Part shown: one piece after another, positions 5,039 through 6,966 of the stretch | Layout of the letters: each line of letters begins with the position of its first letter | How positions within the stretch are numbered: the stretch's first letter is position 1 | Assembly: GCA_023417515.1 (NCBI GenBank) | Contig: JAEZFL010000161.1 | Span: 1-6,966 of the forward strand | Source: Pseudomonadota bacterium | GTDB taxonomy: Bacteria > Pseudomonadota > Alphaproteobacteria > Sphingomonadales > Sphingomonadaceae | Direction of reading: 5' to 3' | DNA length: 6,966 nt | Program-made: the position numbers and the translations under genes | The notes under the pieces: model-generated | Databases searched by the model: none | Seen by the model: the letters and a program-made list of their open reading frames with translations, nothing else | Told to the model about the DNA's origin: nothing

Positions 5039-6966
5039 GTGCCATTCTCCCGCCCGCTGATCGCCGCCCTGCTGTGCTCCGTCCCGACCGCCGCCTTCGC
5101 CCAGGAGGCCGAAGCGCCCACGCCTGCGCCGGAGGAGAGTCCCGCCGAGATGGCGGCGGACGTCCAGCCGGAAGCGCAGGACGAGGACGACCTCGTCTTC
5201 GAGGAGGACAGCGAGATCGTCGTCACCGGCCAGCGCCCGCGCGGATCGGTGCTCGGCGACATCCCGGCCGAGGTCACGCTGAGCCCGGCTGAGATCCGCT
5301 CCTACGGCGCGAGCAGCGTCAACGAGCTGCTTGAGGCGCTCGCGCCGCAGACCGCGAGCGGCCGCGGCCGTGGCGGCGGCCGTCCCGTCGTCCTCGTGAA
5401 CGGTCGCCGAATCTCAAGCTTCTCCGAGGTCCGCGACATTCCGCCCGAGGCGATCTCCCGGGTCGAGATTTTCCCCGAGGAAGTGGCGCTTCGCTACGGC
5501 TACCGCGCCGACCAGCGGGTGGTGAACCTGGTGCTTCGGCGCCGCTTCGACGCGACCACGGTCGAGCTCGAGGGCGGCGTGGCGACGGCCGGAGGCCGGG
5601 CCATCGGCGAGGTCGATGTCGACTATCTCGAGATCGCCGGCCCGACCCGCACCCAGTTCGGGATCGAATATCAGAACCAGTCGGCCTTGCTCGAAAGCGA
5701 GCGCGACATCATCCAGACGATCGAGGGCGGCGACATCGACCTCGGCGACTTCCGCACCCTGGTCGGCGCCAACGAGAGCATCCAGCTCAACGGCACCCAC
5801 AGCCGCAACGTCTTCGGCAACGTCGCCGCGACCGTCGATGCGCGATTCACCCATTCGCGCAGCGACAGCCTTCTGGGGCTGCCGTCCAACGACCCCGACA
5901 GCCGCACTCCGCTGACCCGCCAGGGCGAGACCTGGAACAATCATGTCGGCCTCGGCCTCAACGGCGACATCGCGCCGTGGCGGTGGAACTTCACCGCCAA
6001 TTACGACCGGGTCGAGAATGACAGCGAGACCGAGCGTCTCGCCGGAGTCGCGCCCGACGTCGCCGAGTCCGTCAACCAGTCGGCGGATGCGCAGCTGGTG
6101 CTCAACGGCCCCGTCGTCAGCCTGCCCGCCGGGCGGGTGAATGCGAGCGTGCGGCTGGGAGGCGAGCTGCGCACGTTCGACAGCCAGTCGACCCGCGGCG
6201 GCATCTTCCAGGAAACCTCGCTGTCGCGCGAGCGGCTCGACGGCCAGGCGAGCTTCGACATCCCCATTGCCAGCCGCCGCAACGCTGTCCTCGACGCGAT
6301 CGGCGACCTGTCGGTCAACGTGAACGTCGGCGCCGAGGAGCTGTCGGATTTCGGCACCCTCACCACCTTGGGCTACGGCTTCAACTGGCGGCCGACGGGC
6401 AATCTGAGCTTCATCGGCTCGGTCACCCACGAGGAAGGCGCACCGAGCATCACCCAGCTCGGCAACCCGGTCATCGCCACTCCCAACGTGCGCGTGTTCG
6501 ACTTCGTGCGCGGCGAGAGCGTCGACATCACCCGAATCGACGGCGGCAACCCGAACCTCAGCGCCGACAGCCGGCGGGTCATCAACCTCGGCGTCAACTG
6601 GCGGCCGCTTCAGGGCAACCCGAACCTGTCGCTGCGGGCCAATTATGTCGACAGCGTCATCGACAACCCGATCAGCGACTTCCCGGCGGCGACCGCCGAG
6701 GTCGAGGCGGTGTTCCCCGAGCGCTTCGTACGCGACGCCGACGGCCGGCTGGTCAGCCTCGACACCCGCCCGATCAACTTCGCCCGCGCGGAGCGGCGCG
6801 AAATCCGCTGGGGAGTCGATTTCTCGACCCCATGGGGGCCGCAGCCGCAGCGACGCCAGGGGCCGTTCGGCGGTGCCCGCGGCGAAGGCCGGCAGGGCGG
6901 CGAGGGCGGCCAGCAGGCCGGACAGGGGCCGCGTGGTCCCGGCGGCGGCGGCGGCGGGCGCGGCGG
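5039..6966 (+). CDS. TonB-dependent outer membrane receptor, partial (3' end outside window)
   Basis: A frame open from GTG 5039 to the window end encodes 642 residues of a TonB-dependent receptor, an outer-membrane barrel that imports a ligand using TonB energy. Order of parts: signal peptide MPFSRPLIAALLCSVPTAAFA (1-21, cleavage AFA/QE); a Pro/Ala linker with 14 acidic and no basic residues (22-58); TonB box EIVVTGQR (59-66); plug (about 67-170) with LSPAEIRSYGASSVNELLEA (81-100), RPVVLVNGRR (115-124), ISRVEIFPEEVALRYGY (139-155) and VVNLVLRRRF (161-170). Alternating barrel strands follow, such as FGNVAATVDARFTHSRSD and WRWNFTANYDRV. From about residue 600 the sequence turns into a Gly/Arg/Gln/Pro-rich stretch where the window ends. 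The final strands and C-terminal aromatic residue are missing. The ligand is unknown; no siderophore or TBDT regulator genes are adjacent. Confidence 0.93.
   Translation, partial: MPFSRPLIAALLCSVPTAAFAQEAEAPTPAPEESPAEMAADVQPEAQDEDDLVFEEDSEIVVTGQRPRGSVLGDIPAEVTLSPAEIRSYGASSVNELLEALAPQTASGRGRGGGRPVVLVNGRRISSFSEVRDIPPEAISRVEIFPEEVALRYGYRADQRVVNLVLRRRFDATTVELEGGVATAGGRAIGEVDVDYLEIAGPTRTQFGIEYQNQSALLESERDIIQTIEGGDIDLGDFRTLVGANESIQLNGTHSRNVFGNVAATVDARFTHSRSDSLLGLPSNDPDSRTPLTRQGETWNNHVGLGLNGDIAPWRWNFTANYDRVENDSETERLAGVAPDVAESVNQSADAQLVLNGPVVSLPAGRVNASVRLGGELRTFDSQSTRGGIFQETSLSRERLDGQASFDIPIASRRNAVLDAIGDLSVNVNVGAEELSDFGTLTTLGYGFNWRPTGNLSFIGSVTHEEGAPSITQLGNPVIATPNVRVFDFVRGESVDITRIDGGNPNLSADSRRVINLGVNWRPLQGNPNLSLRANYVDSVIDNPISDFPAATAEVEAVFPERFVRDADGRLVSLDTRPINFARAERREIRWGVDFSTPWGPQPQRRQGPFGGARGEGRQGGEGGQQAGQGPRGPGGGGGGRG
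6836..6966 (+). repeat. Gly/Arg/Gln-rich low-complexity coding tract in the TonB receptor
   Basis: Codons 600-642 encode mainly Gly with Arg, Gln, Glu and Pro, for example QRRQGPFGGARGEGRQGG and GPRGPGGGGGGRGG. The DNA ends with five GGC codons and GGG CGC GGC GG. This is unlike the rest of the barrel. It may form a long flexible loop or hinge. Its repeat-rich GC sequence may also explain why the contig ends here. Confidence 0.8.

Noticed and set aside
5414..6430. 338-aa open frame antisense to the TonB receptor
   Set aside because: It looks like a codon-bias shadow; the plus strand carries a signal peptide, TonB box and plug.
1..6966. CRISPR array, tRNA/rRNA, insertion sequence or integron
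   Set aside because: No spaced direct repeats, no cloverleaf-like or rRNA sequence and no transposase or integrase frame were seen; the two 15-bp units at 1638-1667 have no spacers.

Overview
The window is high-GC DNA (about two thirds G+C by eye) from an alphaproteobacterium. It is most likely a sphingomonad (Sphingomonas/Sphingosinicella-like). The evidence is a large TonB-dependent receptor with the EIVVTG TonB box common in that group, a signal-peptide M20 amidohydrolase, a TIGR02117/DUF2459 protein, and G/C-ending codon use. Taxonomy is inferred from protein style, not from a marker gene. Both ends look like contig ends: base 1 starts a 14-G homopolymer, and the window stops inside a GGC-rich low-complexity tract in the last gene.

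Left part (1-1626, + strand): a small DUF559 nuclease-like gene, frameshifted by one extra G, lies between two same-orientation copies of a C-rich/palindromic repeat. The second repeat copy forms the C-terminal tail of the DUF559 reading frame, and its 3' arm is also the Shine-Dalgarno of the next gene. That next gene is an acyl-CoA dehydrogenase whose start overlaps the DUF559 stop (TAATG). Middle-left (1638-2981, +): two perfect 15-bp tandem repeats carrying a Shine-Dalgarno precede an exported M20D-type metallo-amidohydrolase.

Middle (3006-4141): adjacent inverted repeats separate the amidohydrolase from a convergent minus-strand pair. The pair is a TVP38/TMEM64 (DedA-like) membrane protein followed by a PaaI-type hotdog thioesterase, overlapping as ATGA and so probably translationally coupled. 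A 91-bp divergent intergenic region contains a degenerate copy of the widespread 'ATTCCCGCGAAAGCGGGAAT' type palindrome. To its right is a TIGR02117/DUF2459 single-pass membrane protein (4233-4922, +). The last gene (5039 to the window end, +) is a partial TonB-dependent receptor with a GTG start. Its protein has a signal peptide, a very acidic linker, a TonB box, a plug, a barrel and a Gly/Arg/Gln-rich segment where the window ends.

The genes do not form one obvious pathway. The dehydrogenase, thioesterase and amidohydrolase would suit catabolism of acyl compounds, and the receptor would suit nutrient uptake, but that link is loose inference. I see no RNA gene, CRISPR array, transposase or known defence locus. 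The least ordinary signal is the DUF559 gene flanked by direct palindromic repeats that double as ribosome-binding sites; it resembles a small propagating repeat/nuclease unit, but this is a hypothesis.
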